From Rhinopithecus roxellana (lineage: Eukaryota > Chordata > Mammalia > Primates > Cercopithecidae): a DNA stretch of 64,000 bases. Shown piece by piece: positions 11,899 to 22,345 of the stretch. The DNA lies in contig NC_044560.1 of the NCBI RefSeq assembly GCF_007565055.1, positions 86,309,295 to 86,373,294 on the forward strand. Direction: 5' to 3'. Every line of letters begins with the position of its first letter. Within the stretch, counting starts at the first letter, position 1. The notes under the pieces were generated by a model. The model worked only from the letters and a program-made list of their open reading frames with translations, did no database searches and was not told where the DNA came from. The translations under genes were made by a program, and so were the position numbers.

Positions 11899-12088
11899 TA
11901 GATATTTCAAATTAGGCAATTGTAAATGAAGTTTTTAAAAAATTAAATATATTTTGTTGAGTTTTAACTTCTAGATAATAAAATTTATTTTAAAAGCATT
12001 TGAATTTGAACTTTTCACTTTGAAATAATTTCAGACTTTAAATATAAGTCATCCAGTTCTGTTTTTTTTTTAAAAATTGTTTTGGCAT

Positions 12089-12400
12089 GGCCAGGCACGG
12101 TGGCTCACGCCTGTATTCCCAGCAGTTTGGGAGGCCGAGGTGGGTAGATCATGAAGTCAGCAGTTCAAGACCAACCTGGCCAGGATGGTGAAACCCCGTC
12201 TCTATTAAAAATACAAAAATTAGCTTCGTGTGGTGGCGGGCACCTGTAATCTCAGCTACTTAGGAGGCTAAGGCAGAGAATTGCTTGAACCCGGGAGGCG
12301 GAGGTTGCAGTGAGCTGAGATTGTACGACTGCAGTCCAGCCTGGGCGACAGAGCAAGACTCTGTCTCAAAAATAAATAAATAAATAAATAAATAAATAAA
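12089..12400 (+). mobile_element. AluS-like with (AAAT)n tail
   Basis: Sense Alu; its tail at 12368-12400 is an AAAT microsatellite. Confidence 0.87.
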
Positions 12401-12577
12401 TTGTTTTGGCTTTTCATGTCTCTTGTAGTTACACATACATTTTAGAGTCAATGTGTAAATTTTAGAATAATCCACAGAGATTTTGGAGTTACATTAAATC
12501 TCTAGATTACTTTGGGGGAAAATTAACACCTTAAGTATGTATAGTCTTTCCATAAGCATGGAATATTTCTTTTTCCC

Positions 12578-12880
12578 TTTTTTTTTTTTTTTTTTTTTTG
12601 AGACAGTCTTGCTCTGTTGCCCAGGCTGGAGTGGAGTGGCGCTATCTGGGCTCACTGCAACCTCTACCTCCTGGGTTCAAGCGATTCTCATGCCTCAGCC
12701 TCCTGAGTAGCTGGAATTACAGGTGTGTGCCACTGTGCCTGACTAATTTTTATATTATTAGTAGAGATGGGGTTTCTCCATGTTGGCCAGGCTGATGTTG
12801 AACTCCTGGCCTCAAGTGATCCACCTGCCTTGAGCTCCCTAAGTGCTGGGATTACAGGTGTAAGCCCCTGCGCCCACCTG
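12578..12880 (-). mobile_element. AluS-like
   Basis: Antisense Alu from a T22-23 run to CCTGCGCCCACC. Confidence 0.86.
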
Positions 12881-13559
12881 CTGGGATCTTTATTACAATA
12901 TTGAGTAGAAGCGGTGAGAGGAGAGATTTTTAACTGTTTTTTTCAACTTAGGGGGAAAGGATTCAGTCTTAAACTATTAAGTAGGCCATGAGATGTTGAT
13001 TTTTTTTTTTTATAGATGTCCTCTCTCAGATCGAAGACCTCCTTTTCTCTTTTTAGTTTACTGAAAGATATTTCCATGAATGAGTATTAAGTTTTATCAG
13101 TTGCTTTTTCTCTACTGAGATGACCATGTTATTTTTTCCTTTAATGTGTTAATATGAAGATGAATTTTAAAATATTAAACTCACTTTGCATTTATGGGAT
13201 AAATCTTACTTATATTAATTGTTTTATGTGTTTCTATATTCAATTTGCCAATATTTTAAGTATTTATGCTAATGTTTTAAGCACCTATGTTTGTGAAAGA
13301 TGCTGGTGTGTATTTTTCATGTAATGTGTTTTCCTGGTTTTAGTTCCAGGGCAATATTGGCCATATAAAATTAGGAAGTGTTCCTTTCTCATATTTGCTT
13401 AAAGAGTTCATATAAGATGGGTTATTATTTCTTAAGTGTTTTATTTACTCAATTCACTAGTGGAGACATCTGGGCCTGGGGCTTTTCAGATTTTCTGTTT
13501 CTTCCATGTCAGTTCTGGTAATTTTCACCTTTGAAGCCATTTCTCTGTCTGCACAGTCA

Positions 13560-13800
13560 GAGTCTGCATCATCATGGAAGTGTTCTGTCTGTACACAGTG
13601 AAAGTATGGTAGCCACTGGTACCTGTGACTGTTGAGCACTTGAAATGTGATGAGTGCAGAACTGAAGTTTTAGTTTAACTACATTTATTGCTTCTCGGCC
13701 TCTTGGCTAAGATCAAGTGTAATTTAATTAGAATTAAGTTTAAGTAGTCACAAGTGTCACGTGGCTACTGTGTTGCATATCACAAAGCTAAACTGTCATT
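13560..13800. mobile_element. Old hAT-like nonautonomous DNA transposon fragment, split by the U2 fragment
   Basis: The motifs GGTAGCCACTGGTACCTGTG, GAGCACTTGAAATGTG and CACGTGGCTACTGTG resemble a widespread mammalian MER family. I cannot name the subfamily with confidence. The body is AT-rich and degenerate. Confidence 0.45.
13687..13721 (+). pseudogene. RNU2: U2 snRNA 5'-end fragment (truncated retropseudogene)
   Basis: These 35 bases match the first 35 nucleotides of U2 snRNA except for two substitutions (an early C to T, and a T to C in GGCCTCTTGG), then stop abruptly before the branch-point-recognition segment. Only the 5' end is present, a known form of snRNA pseudogene thought to arise by self-primed or aborted reverse transcription. 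It splits an older hAT-like repeat (about 13560-13800). At most a 4-bp ATTT repeat flanks it, so integration details are unclear. It cannot make a functional snRNA. Confidence 0.75.
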
Positions 13801-13987
13801 TATTTTTGTAAAGTTTTAATCATTCTTATGTATTGCCATCAAGTTAATATTTTAAACTGTATGGCCCTCCAGTTGTTTATAATATTTTCTTAGTTTATTT
13901 TTAATTTCTATAAAATCTGTAGTCCCTTATTTCGTTCCTGATATTGGTAATGTGTATCCTCCCTCAGTCCCTGTATTATTATTATTA

Positions 13988-14283
13988 TTTTTTTTTAAAG
14001 ACAGGGTTTTTTTACTCCTGTTGCCCAGGCTCTAGAGCACAATGGTGCGATCTTGACTCACTGCCATCTCTGTCTCTCGGGCTCAAGCGATTCTCCAGCC
14101 TCAGCTTCCTGAGTAGCTGGGATTACAGGTGCATGCCACTTCACTGGCTAATTTTTGTATGTTTTGTAGAGATGAGGTTTCACCATGCTGCCCAGGCTGG
14201 CCTTGAATTCCTGGGCTCAGTCAATCCGCCTGCCTTGGCCTCCCAACATGCTGAGATTACAACCGTGAGCCACTGTACCCAGC
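13988..14283 (-). mobile_element. AluJ/S-like
   Basis: Antisense, diverged Alu ending TGTACCCAGCC. Confidence 0.84.
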
Positions 14284-15240
14284 CTCCCATATTACTTCTT
14301 AAAAATATGTTTAAAAACTTTAATTGTAGTAAAATATACATAAAATGAAATTTACCATCTTCACCATTTTTAAGTGTACAGTTCAGTAGCATTAACTGTT
14401 TACATTGTTGTACAATCAATCTCTAGAATGCTTTTCATCTTGCAAAACTGAAACTGTACACCCGATTTCCCAACTCGAAATTTCTCTCTTCTTTCAGCCT
14501 GTGGCAATCACCCTTCTACTTTGTCTTTATGAATTCAGTTACTCTGAATCTTATGTAAGTGGAATCATACAGCATTTATCTTTATTTGGACTGATTTTAC
14601 TTAGCATAATGTCTGCAAAGTTCATCCATTTTGTAATATGTGTCAGAATTCCTTTCCTTTTTAAGGCTGAATAATCTTCCATTGTATGTATATACCACAT
14701 TTTATCTGTTTATCTGTAGTTGGACACTTGGGTTTCTTCCACCTTTTAGCTATTGTGGATAAGGCTGCTATGAACATGGGAGTACAGATATCTCTTTGAG
14801 ATCCTGCTTTCAGTTCTTTTGAGGGTCATATGATAATTCTATTTTTTAATATTTTGTGGAACTGCCACTGTTTTCCATAGCAACTGCACCATGTTAAATC
14901 ATTGCATTTATAGTGCACAAGGTTTTACATTTCTCTACATCTTTGCCAACACTTGTTCCCTCTCTCCCTCCTTCCCTTCCCTCCTTTCCCTTTCTTCCTT
15001 TCCCCTCTGTTGTCTTCCCTTCCCTTTCCTTTCCCTTCCTAACTTCCTTCCTTTCTTCCTTCCGTCTTTCTGTCCCTCCGTCCCTCTGTCCCTTTTTCTC
15101 TTCTTTTCTTTCTTGGTTAATGGCCATCTTAATGGGTCCAAGGTAGTATGTCATTGTGGTTTCGATATGCTTTTCTCTAAGGATTTGTGATGTTGAGCAT
15201 CTTTTCATGTGCTTATTGGTTGTTTATATTTTTCTCTTTT
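14284..15240 (-). mobile_element. L1M 3'-end fragment (antisense) with a pyrimidine tract inside
   Basis: AAATTTACCATCTTCACC, TTGTACAATCAATCTC, TTCCATTGTATGTATATACC and GCTATGAACATGGGAG match antisense L1M 3' UTR and terminal ORF2. Confidence 0.8.
14957..15113. repeat. Pyrimidine tract (CCTT/CCCT)n
   Basis: About 155 bases almost without purines, interrupting an antisense L1 fragment. Long frames over it on both strands are composition artefacts. Confidence 0.9.
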
Positions 15241-15620
15241 TTTAATGGTCTGTTTGTCTAGAAGTTTATCAATTTTTTTTCAAAAATCTTTCTTTTGGTT
15301 TTATTAATTTTTCTCTGTTAATGGTCCATCTTCTATTACATAGATTGTTTTCTTTATTGTACCTTTCTTCTACTTTGGGTTTAATTTGACTGAGTAAATT
15401 CTTATTTTAGGTCTGATGTTTTCTTTGTTTTCAGCCTTTTCTTTTTCTCTCTCTGTGCTTCTGTCTGTATAGTTTTTATTACCCTGTCTTCCTCTTTTGC
15501 TGTTATTTTTTTTTGTATTGTCAAATCTACTATTAACCCATCTAGTAAATTAGTAAATTTTCATTTTAGATACTGTATTTGCTAGTTCTGGAAGTTCCTT
15601 TTTAAAAAAATGTATTTTCA

Positions 15621-15918
15621 GGCCGGGGCAGTGGCTCACGCCTGATCCCAGCACTTTGGGAGGCCAAGGCAGGTGGATCACTTGAGGTCAGGAGTTCGAG
15701 AGCAGCCTGGCCAACATGATGAAACCCCGTCTCTACTAAAAATACAAAAAATTAGACAGGTGTGGTGGGCAGGCGCCTGTAATCCCAGCTACTCAGAAGG
15801 ATGAGGCATGAGAACCCCTTGAACCTGGGAAGCAGAGATTGCACTGGGCCGAGATCATGCCACTGCACTCCAACCTGGGCGACAGAGCGAGATGTGTCTC
15901 AAAAAAAAAACCTAAAAC
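15621..15918 (+). mobile_element. AluS-like followed by CA/TA microsatellite
   Basis: Sense Alu whose A tail leads into CACACACA and TATATA repeats at 15918-16060. Confidence 0.86.
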
Positions 15919-16062
15919 ACATATATACACACACACACACATATGTGTAATAAATATGTATATTACATACACATATGTAAATTACATATATAAATTTTAT
16001 ATGTATATTACATATATGTAAATATATATTTATATTATATATATTATGTATATATATTTTCT
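15918..16062. repeat. CA then TA-rich dinucleotide tract
   Basis: CACACACA followed by alternating TATA and ACATATGTA words; it can form small palindromes. Confidence 0.85.
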
Positions 16063-16263
16063 GCTTTTCTCTTTATCCATTTCATGTTTTCCTTGATTGT
16101 TTTTTCTTTAAGGAGTGTTGAACTTTGTTCTGACATGCAGTTAGTTTTGGATTAGCTTCATCTTTTTGAGACTTGTTTTTTAACCTTGTGAGGGCAGCTC
16201 TAGGGTTGTCTTTACTGTAGTTTAGCCCTATTTTTTTTTTCTCCCTTTAAAAGATAGGATCTC

Positions 16264-16562
16264 GGCCAGACGTGGTGGCTCACGCCTGTAATCTCAGCAC
16301 TTTGGGAGACCGAGGTAGACGGATCACCTGAAGGCAGGAGTTCGAGACCAGCCTGGCTAACATGGCGAAACCCCATCTCTACTAAAAATACAAAAATCGT
16401 CCGTGCGTGTTGGCGGCTGCCTGTAGTCCCAGTTATTCGGGAGGCTGCGACAGGAGAATCGCTTGAATCCAGGAGACGGAGGTTGCGGTGAGCCGAGATT
16501 GTGCCACTGCACTCCAGCCTGGGCAACAGAGCAAGACTCCATCTCAGAAAATAAAAATAAAA
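16264..16562 (+). mobile_element. AluS-like inserted into an antisense AluJ
   Basis: GATAGGATCTC before it and GATAGGGTCTC after it are the likely target duplication. It divides the older antisense Alu into a few bases at the left and 16563-16845 at the right. Confidence 0.82.
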
Positions 16563-16845
16563 ATGATAGGGTCTCACTCTGTTGCCCAGGCTGAAGTTCA
16601 GTGACATAATCATAGCTGACTGCAGCCGGGACCTCTTGAGCTCAAGCAGTTCTCCTTCCTCAGTCTTCTGAGTAGCTGAGATTACAGGCACGGATTACCA
16701 TGCCCAACTGATCTTTAAATTTTTACTAGAGATGAAATATCGCTATGTTGCTCGGGTTGGTCTTGAACTTATGGGCTCCAGCGATCTGCCCACCTCAGCC
16801 TCCCAAATTACTAGGATTACAGGTGTGAGCCACAGCATCCAGCTA
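16563..16845 (-). mobile_element. AluJ-like, host of the neighbouring sense Alu
   Basis: Antisense and strongly diverged. Together with 16264-16562 it makes a close inverted Alu pair. Confidence 0.8.
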
Positions 16846-16924
16846 GCCCTGTTCTTAATGTGTGACATTTCAGAGGGCTTTACTGATTGTCTCAGGTGTT
16901 TGACAAGGTCTCTTTTTCTTCTTT

Positions 16925-17610
16925 TTAAGTAGACTTTACTTTTTAGAGCAATTTTAGGTTCATAACAAAATTAAGTGGGAAGTACAGAAAGTTTTCCTAT
17001 CTCCCCTCCTTACTACCCAGCCTCCCTCACTATGGACATCCTGAAATGTAGTGGTACGTTTGTTATAATTGAAGAACCTACATTGAGATATTATTATCAC
17101 TCAATTACCATAGTGTATATTAGGGTTATTCTTGGTATTGGTCATTCCATGGGTTTTGACAAATGTATAATGACCTGTATCCGCCATTATAGTATGTATC
17201 ATAGAGAATAGTTTCACTGCCCCAGAAATCCTCTGTGCTTCACTTTTTCATCCCTTGTTTCCTCTAACCCCTGTCAATCACTGGCCTGTTTACTGTCTCC
17301 ATCAGTTTGCCTCTTCCAGAATGTCTTGTTGAAATCATACAGTATGTAGTCCTTTGAAATTGGCTTCTTTGTCTTAGTAATGTGTATTTAAGTTTCTTTC
17401 ATGGGTTGGTAGCTTTCTTTTCTTTTAAGCCCCAAATAATATTTCATTGTGTGATTGTGCCAGTTTACTTAGTGAGAAGGTCTCATCATTCAGGTTAATC
17501 AGATTTCAAAAGTCTCCTCATCTTTGTATCAACACTGGTAGTTTTCTCTTTGTAGTTCCCTGATACTTGTTCTGTTCCTAGTGAGGATTTCACTCAGTGC
17601 ATGTGCAGAT
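16925..17610 (-). mobile_element. L1MB/L1MC-like 3'-end fragment (antisense)
   Basis: GAGCAATTTTAGGTTCATAAC, GGTTTTGACAAATGTATAATG, GTTTCACTGCCCCAGAAATCC and GAAATCATACAGTATGTAG are characteristic of this group. Confidence 0.8.
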
Positions 17611-18051
17611 TACTATTCAGCCAAATAATTTTTAGTGCTCTTTCTCTGCGCATTTGTCTTTTCTCTGATAATATGTGTTGCAGATACCAGCTGCTGCAGC
17701 TTTCTCCAGCTTCTGCCTCTAGTCGCCTTGGCTTAGTGAGACTGCTGTGCTCTGTTTTGAATTTTCTCTTTCTTTACTGGTGTTTGCTACATGTTCCCAG
17801 GCTTTGGTGAACCTAGGGCTGACTCCATTATCACAATCTTGTGTTACTTCTCATCCATAGACTGAAAAGAGGTATTTCATATTTTGTTTGTTTTTTTAGT
17901 TATTAGCAGCAGGAGGGTTATTTTGGAACCAGTACTGCACCATGGTGGCTGGAAGTGGAATGTTTTATGATCAGTCTTCAATATTGTAACTAGTGCCTAA
18001 CTTACAATTTCTGTATGATTTTGAATTTAACTCAGAAATAGTTCTATAGAG
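17611..18051. other. Intronic sequence without a recognised feature
   Basis: CT-rich near 17690-17790. Nothing coding is supported. Confidence 0.5.
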
Positions 18052-18350
18052 GCCAGACTTTGTGACTCACACCTATAATCCCAGCCCTTTGGGAGGCTGA
18101 GGTGGGCAGATCACCTGAGATCAGAAGTTCGAGACCAGCCTGGCCAATATGGTGAAACCCTGCCTCTACTAAAAACACAAAAATTAGCTGGGCGTGATGG
18201 CATATGCCTGTAATCCCAGCAACTGAGGGAGCTGAGGCAGGAGAATCACTTGAACCTAGGAGGCGGAGGTTGCAGTGAGCCAAGATCATGCCACTGTACT
18301 CCAGCCTGGGTCACAAAGTGAGACTCCATCTCAAAAAAAAAAAAAAAAGG
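18052..18350 (+). mobile_element. AluS-like
   Basis: Sense Alu with an A16 tail. The phrase GAAATAGTTCTATAGA before it recurs after it (18357-18372) as the target duplication. Confidence 0.88.
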
Positions 18351-18474
18351 AAGAAAGAAATAGTTCTATAGATAATTTCCCTAAGTAACTTTCTAAGCCT
18401 ATTTAACTCAATATTATTTCTCTACCATAATGCCAGTTGTACTGTGTGAACCACACATAGCAACATTTCTATAG

Positions 18475-18645
18475 ATGGAGTGTTAGCAAACCTTTTTCCT
18501 AAAGGGCCAAATAGTAAATATTTAAGCTTTCTTGGCTGTGACCAACAAATATGACTTTTTTGCATTCTCCTTATCCTTCTTTTTACGACCTTTTAAAAAT
18601 GTAAAATCATTCTTAGCTTAGAGCCATCCAGAAATAGGCCCTGGA
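18475..18645. mobile_element. MER20-like hAT fragment
   Basis: TTAGCAAACCTTTTTCC followed by AAGGGCCAAATAGTAAA matches the family seen at 3933. The rest is degenerate. Confidence 0.5.
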
Positions 18646-18691
18646 TAAAATTGTTTAAGTAGGACTTCCTCTATATATATGTATTTATTTT

Positions 18692-18976
18692 GAGATGTAG
18701 TTTTGCTCTTGTCACCTAGGCTGGAGTGCAGTGGCGCTATCTCGGCTCACGGCAACCTCCACATCCTGGGTTCAAGCAGTTCTCCTGCCTCAGCCTCCTG
18801 AGTAGCTGGGATTACAGGCGCACGCCACCACACCTGGCTATTATTTGTATTTGTAGTAGAGACAGGGTTTCACCATGTTGGCCAGGCTGGTCTCGAACTC
18901 CTGACCTCAGGTAATCCACCGGCCTCGGTCTTCCAAAGTGCTGCGATTACAGGCGTGAGCCATCGCACCCAGCCTT
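18692..18976 (-). mobile_element. AluS-like
   Basis: Antisense Alu from TTTTGAGATG to CATCGCACCCAGCC. Confidence 0.86.
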
Positions 18977-20067
18977 CTATTTTTATTTTCAAAAAAATCT
19001 CTATTGACCATTTTTGCAGATAGTATGAACTCTAACAGAAGTGGTCTATTCTGTTAATGAACTTATGAGAGTAAAAAAATGAAGTTGTTGTAAACTTACT
19101 GATGCCATTGAGGGAAAAAAAGTACAAGTTACCCTGTCTCTACAGTTGTAAAGCCCTTAATAAAGGATTATTTTAACATTGCTTTCTTTCTTTTTTTTTT
19201 TTTTTTTCCTAGATTATGAGGGGTAGGGTTAAAAATTAGGTTTAGGGCTTATACAGATTCTTGTTTATCTGAATAGAAAGGGGTATCAGCTAAATCTGCT
19301 GTGACAAGAGAGAAGGTGAAAATACAGATTTTTGTTTTCTAAGTAACAGATCTGTTACAGAAAGTTTGGAATTAGAAGGAAGAATCATAGGAATGCTTAT
19401 GGGGCTAAAGATTGGGGTACAGTTGGGTAGTTGGTACTGTCTCCCCATATCTCTATCGTATTGTGCTTCTGCAATTATTGGCAAAAATGACTTTTGTATT
19501 TATTATTTTATTTAAATATTATGTTATTCTGCTTACAAAAGTAATATGCTCTTTGAAATACTGACATGTAATAAGATATGAAAATTTTACTCAGTAAGAT
19601 GATAGTTTATTACAGTGATGTGCTTCAGTTTTAATAGACTTTTGACAGTTTTTAGGTAATTGCTGAATGTTTTATCAGTTTATAGATATCTCTAATCTTC
19701 TTGATCATTGCTGCCAGAACACTAGAAATAACAGGGATCATTCTAAAAACTAAAGTCTGTTGTAGTAGTTCTCATATTGAAAAACAATGATTTGTTTTAT
19801 AAAATGGTTTATACTGTACTTCAAATTCATAATTTTTAAAGCCTTAGTGTATAAGTTGACTATTAAAGTTGGTAAAAATAAAATTCATTTCTATCAGCAG
19901 TGTATCAGGTTTCAGTATTTATCACCTTTTGGTAAGCTATAAAATCAGATTGATCTAAGTATTCACTGGTTTCAAACTTTAAAAAATATTTGAAACACTG
20001 TTAGAAATATATTTTACACTGAGACATGTAGATGTTTATCTCTGTGTGTACACAAACATTTCTTGTA
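18977..20067. other. Unique intronic sequence
   Basis: AT-rich, with a T21 run near 19187-19208. No repeat family or exon is recognised. Confidence 0.5.
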
Positions 20068-20087
20068 GCATTGCTTATTGTCATTCT

Positions 20088-20394
20088 TTTTTTTTTTTTT
20101 TTTTTTTTTTTGAGACAGAGTCTCGCTCTGTCGCTCGGGCTGGAGTGCAGTGGCCGGATCTCAGCTCACTGCAAGCTCCGCCTCCCGGGTTTACGCCATT
20201 CTCCTGCCTCAGCCTCCCGAGTAGCTGGGACTACAGGCGCCCGCCACCTCGCCCGGCTAGTTTTTTTGTATTTTTTAGTAGAGACGGGGTTTCACCGTGT
20301 TAGCCAGGATGGTCTCGATCTCCTGACCTCGTGATCCGCCCGTCTCGGCCTCCCAAAGTGCTGGGATTACAGGCTTGAGCCACCGCGCCCGGCC
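20088..20394 (-). mobile_element. Young AluYRa-like insertion with perfect target duplication
   Basis: Full-length and nearly free of random changes. A 20-bp exact duplication lies at 20068-20087 and 20395-20414. The CGGATCTCAGCTC and GCCTGTAATCC variants fit the Old World monkey lineage, so the site is probably empty in apes. Confidence 0.92.
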
Positions 20395-20414
20395 GCATTG
20401 CTTATTGTCATTCT

Positions 20415-21011
20415 ATATGATACACTTCGCTTTCTGTTCTAACCCATTAAAAAAATACTGGTTCCTTAATGTGTCCATCCCTGCAACTTGAAAGAAGACT
20501 GAGTTATTACATTGTAGTTATTATCCCATTCTCAGGTAGAGTTTTCGTTTGGTTATTGCTGTATTAATAACTATGATTCTTTTTCAGTTTAGGATCATAC
20601 ATAAGACTTGACCATTTTTCTATTATTGTAAATGTGCTCTGATAAGAATCAGGGTCTGTCACTAAAGGACAAAACTAGAGTGACTATTGAGGAGCATCTA
20701 GTAGTTTCAGACACAGCCACACAATTCAGCATGCTTACCAAGATTTATTGTGTTTGTTCCCAAACTTTATTAGTACTCGGCATTGTAGTCATATAAGTTT
20801 ACTTGTACATTTTTTTACACTAGTGAAATGTTACTTTGAAAAGTAAACTGTTGCTTCTGTGAAAATTTGAATGCTTTAGAAAAACTAAGCAAATCAGTAA
20901 AAACATGGATGTGCAAGTGTTGTTACTTTTCCCTCCATTTTAAAGAAACTCAGATTGCAGTCATGAAGATGGCCTATATGGTTGTGATTTATTTATTTTT
21001 ATTTCATTTTT
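20415..21011. other. Unique intronic sequence
   Basis: No recognisable repeat or coding content. Confidence 0.5.
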
Positions 21012-21288
21012 TTTGAGATGGAGTCTCCCTCTGTTGCCCAGGCTGGAGTGCAGTGGTGTGATCTTGGCTCACTGCAACCTCCATCTCCTGGGTTCAAGCA
21101 ATTCTTGTGCCTCAGCTTCCTGAGTGGCTGGGATTACAGGCATGCACCTGGCTAATTTTTGTATTTTTAGTAGAGACGGAGTTTTGCCCTGTTGGCCAGG
21201 CTTATCTCGAACTCCTGACCTCAAGTGATCTGCCTACTTCAGCCTCCCTAAGTGCTGGGATTACAGGTGTGAGCTATGGTGTCCCGCC
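21012..21288 (-). mobile_element. AluS-like
   Basis: Antisense Alu with a small internal deletion at CATGCACCTGGC. Confidence 0.85.
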
Positions 21289-21548
21289 TGTGGTTTAGCT
21301 AAGAAAGACATATTAGCATAGCCATTATCAAAATCTTGACTGATATTAAATGATTGGTCAATGTGCTTTTGTATGTCCAAGTAAAAATAAATGTTTAAGG
21401 CATTTATGTTTCATTTTTAATGATTCTTGGCTTTGACTGTTGAATTACATTGTGATCTTATAAAGGGGTTTTTATTATTTAGGAAATTATATTTTTTTGA
21501 ATAGCAGTGATAGTCAGATCATCTCTTAGAAATGTTTCTGTGACAGCG

Positions 21549-21845
21549 GCCGAGCATGGTGGCTCATGCCTGTAATCCTAGCACTTTGGGAGGCCGAGGT
21601 GGGCGGGTCACTTGAGGTCAGGAGTTCGAAACCAGCCTGGCCAACATGGTGAAACCCCGTCTCTACTAAAAATCCAAAAACATCAGCCAGGCGTGGTGGT
21701 GGGCACCTGTAATCCCAGCTGCTTGGGAGGCTGAGGCAGGAGAATTGCTTGAACCTGGGAGGCAGAGGTTGCAGTGAGCTGAAATCATACCACTACACTC
21801 CAGCCTGGGAGACAGAGCAAGACTCTGTCTTTAAAAAAAAAAAAA
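21549..21845 (+). mobile_element. AluS-like
   Basis: Sense Alu with an A-rich tail; TTCTGTG(AC/GC)A flanks it on both sides. Confidence 0.86.
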
Positions 21846-21969
21846 TTCTGTGGCAAAACAAAGTGCTAACTTAAGCTTTTATTTAAAACAAACCGCAATT
21901 ACTTTGTTTTTGTTTTTCATTTTTTAATTTATATAATTTTTTTTATTTTTTAATATATATATTTATTTT

Positions 21970-22200
21970 AAAGACAGAGTCTCTGTCACCTAGGCTGGAG
22001 TTCAGTGGCGTAGTCATAACTCACTGCAGCCTTGAACTCTAGGCTCCAGTGATCCTCCTGCCTCAGCTTCTTGAGTAGCTGGGACTACAGGTGCGTGCCA
22101 CCATGCCTGGCTTGTTTTTAAATTTTATTTGTAGAGACGCGGTCTCATGCTATGTTGCCCAAGCTGATCTGAAACTCCTGGGCTCAAGTGATCTTCCTGA
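21970..22200 (-). mobile_element. AluJ-like, truncated
   Basis: Antisense old Alu that ends at GATCTTCCTGACTCC, just before the L1 target site. Confidence 0.8.
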
Positions 22201-22244
22201 CTCCATCTAAAAAAAAAGAAAGTAGCAATCGCAAGGGATCGTTA

Positions 22245-22259
22245 GAGAACCATGATTTC
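22245..22259. repeat. Target-site duplication of the L1, left copy
   Basis: GAGAACCATGATTTC is repeated exactly at 29225-29239 and brackets the L1 insertion. Confidence 0.9.
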
Positions 22260-22296
22260 CTTTTTTTTTTTTTTTTTTTTAATATATTTCTTTTTT

Positions 22297-22304
22297 TTTC
22301 CTAT

Positions 22305-22342
<38 letters not shown>
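22297..22342. repeat. (TTTA)n in the L1 tail
   Basis: About ten ATTT units between the L1 poly-A and its 3' UTR (antisense). Confidence 0.9.

Positions 22343-22345
<3 letters not shown>

Larger units (their letters stand above)
9986..15620 (-). mobile_element. Ancient antisense L1, fragmented by Alus, a hAT element and a second L1
   Basis: Successive pieces at 9986-10611, 11207-11580, 11909-12088, 12401-12577, 12881-13550, 13801-13987 and 15240-15620 follow the order of an antisense L1 ORF2 from 3' to 5' (for example TGGATATCCAGTTG, then CCATAAGCATGG, then CTGGGCCTGGGGC, then TTTTGGTTTTATTAATTTT). All frames are destroyed. Confidence 0.65.

Noticed and set aside
14891..15208. Overlapping open frames on both strands rich in Pro, Ser and Phe or in Lys, Glu and Arg
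   Set aside because: They cover a CT/GA simple-sequence tract and reflect composition only.
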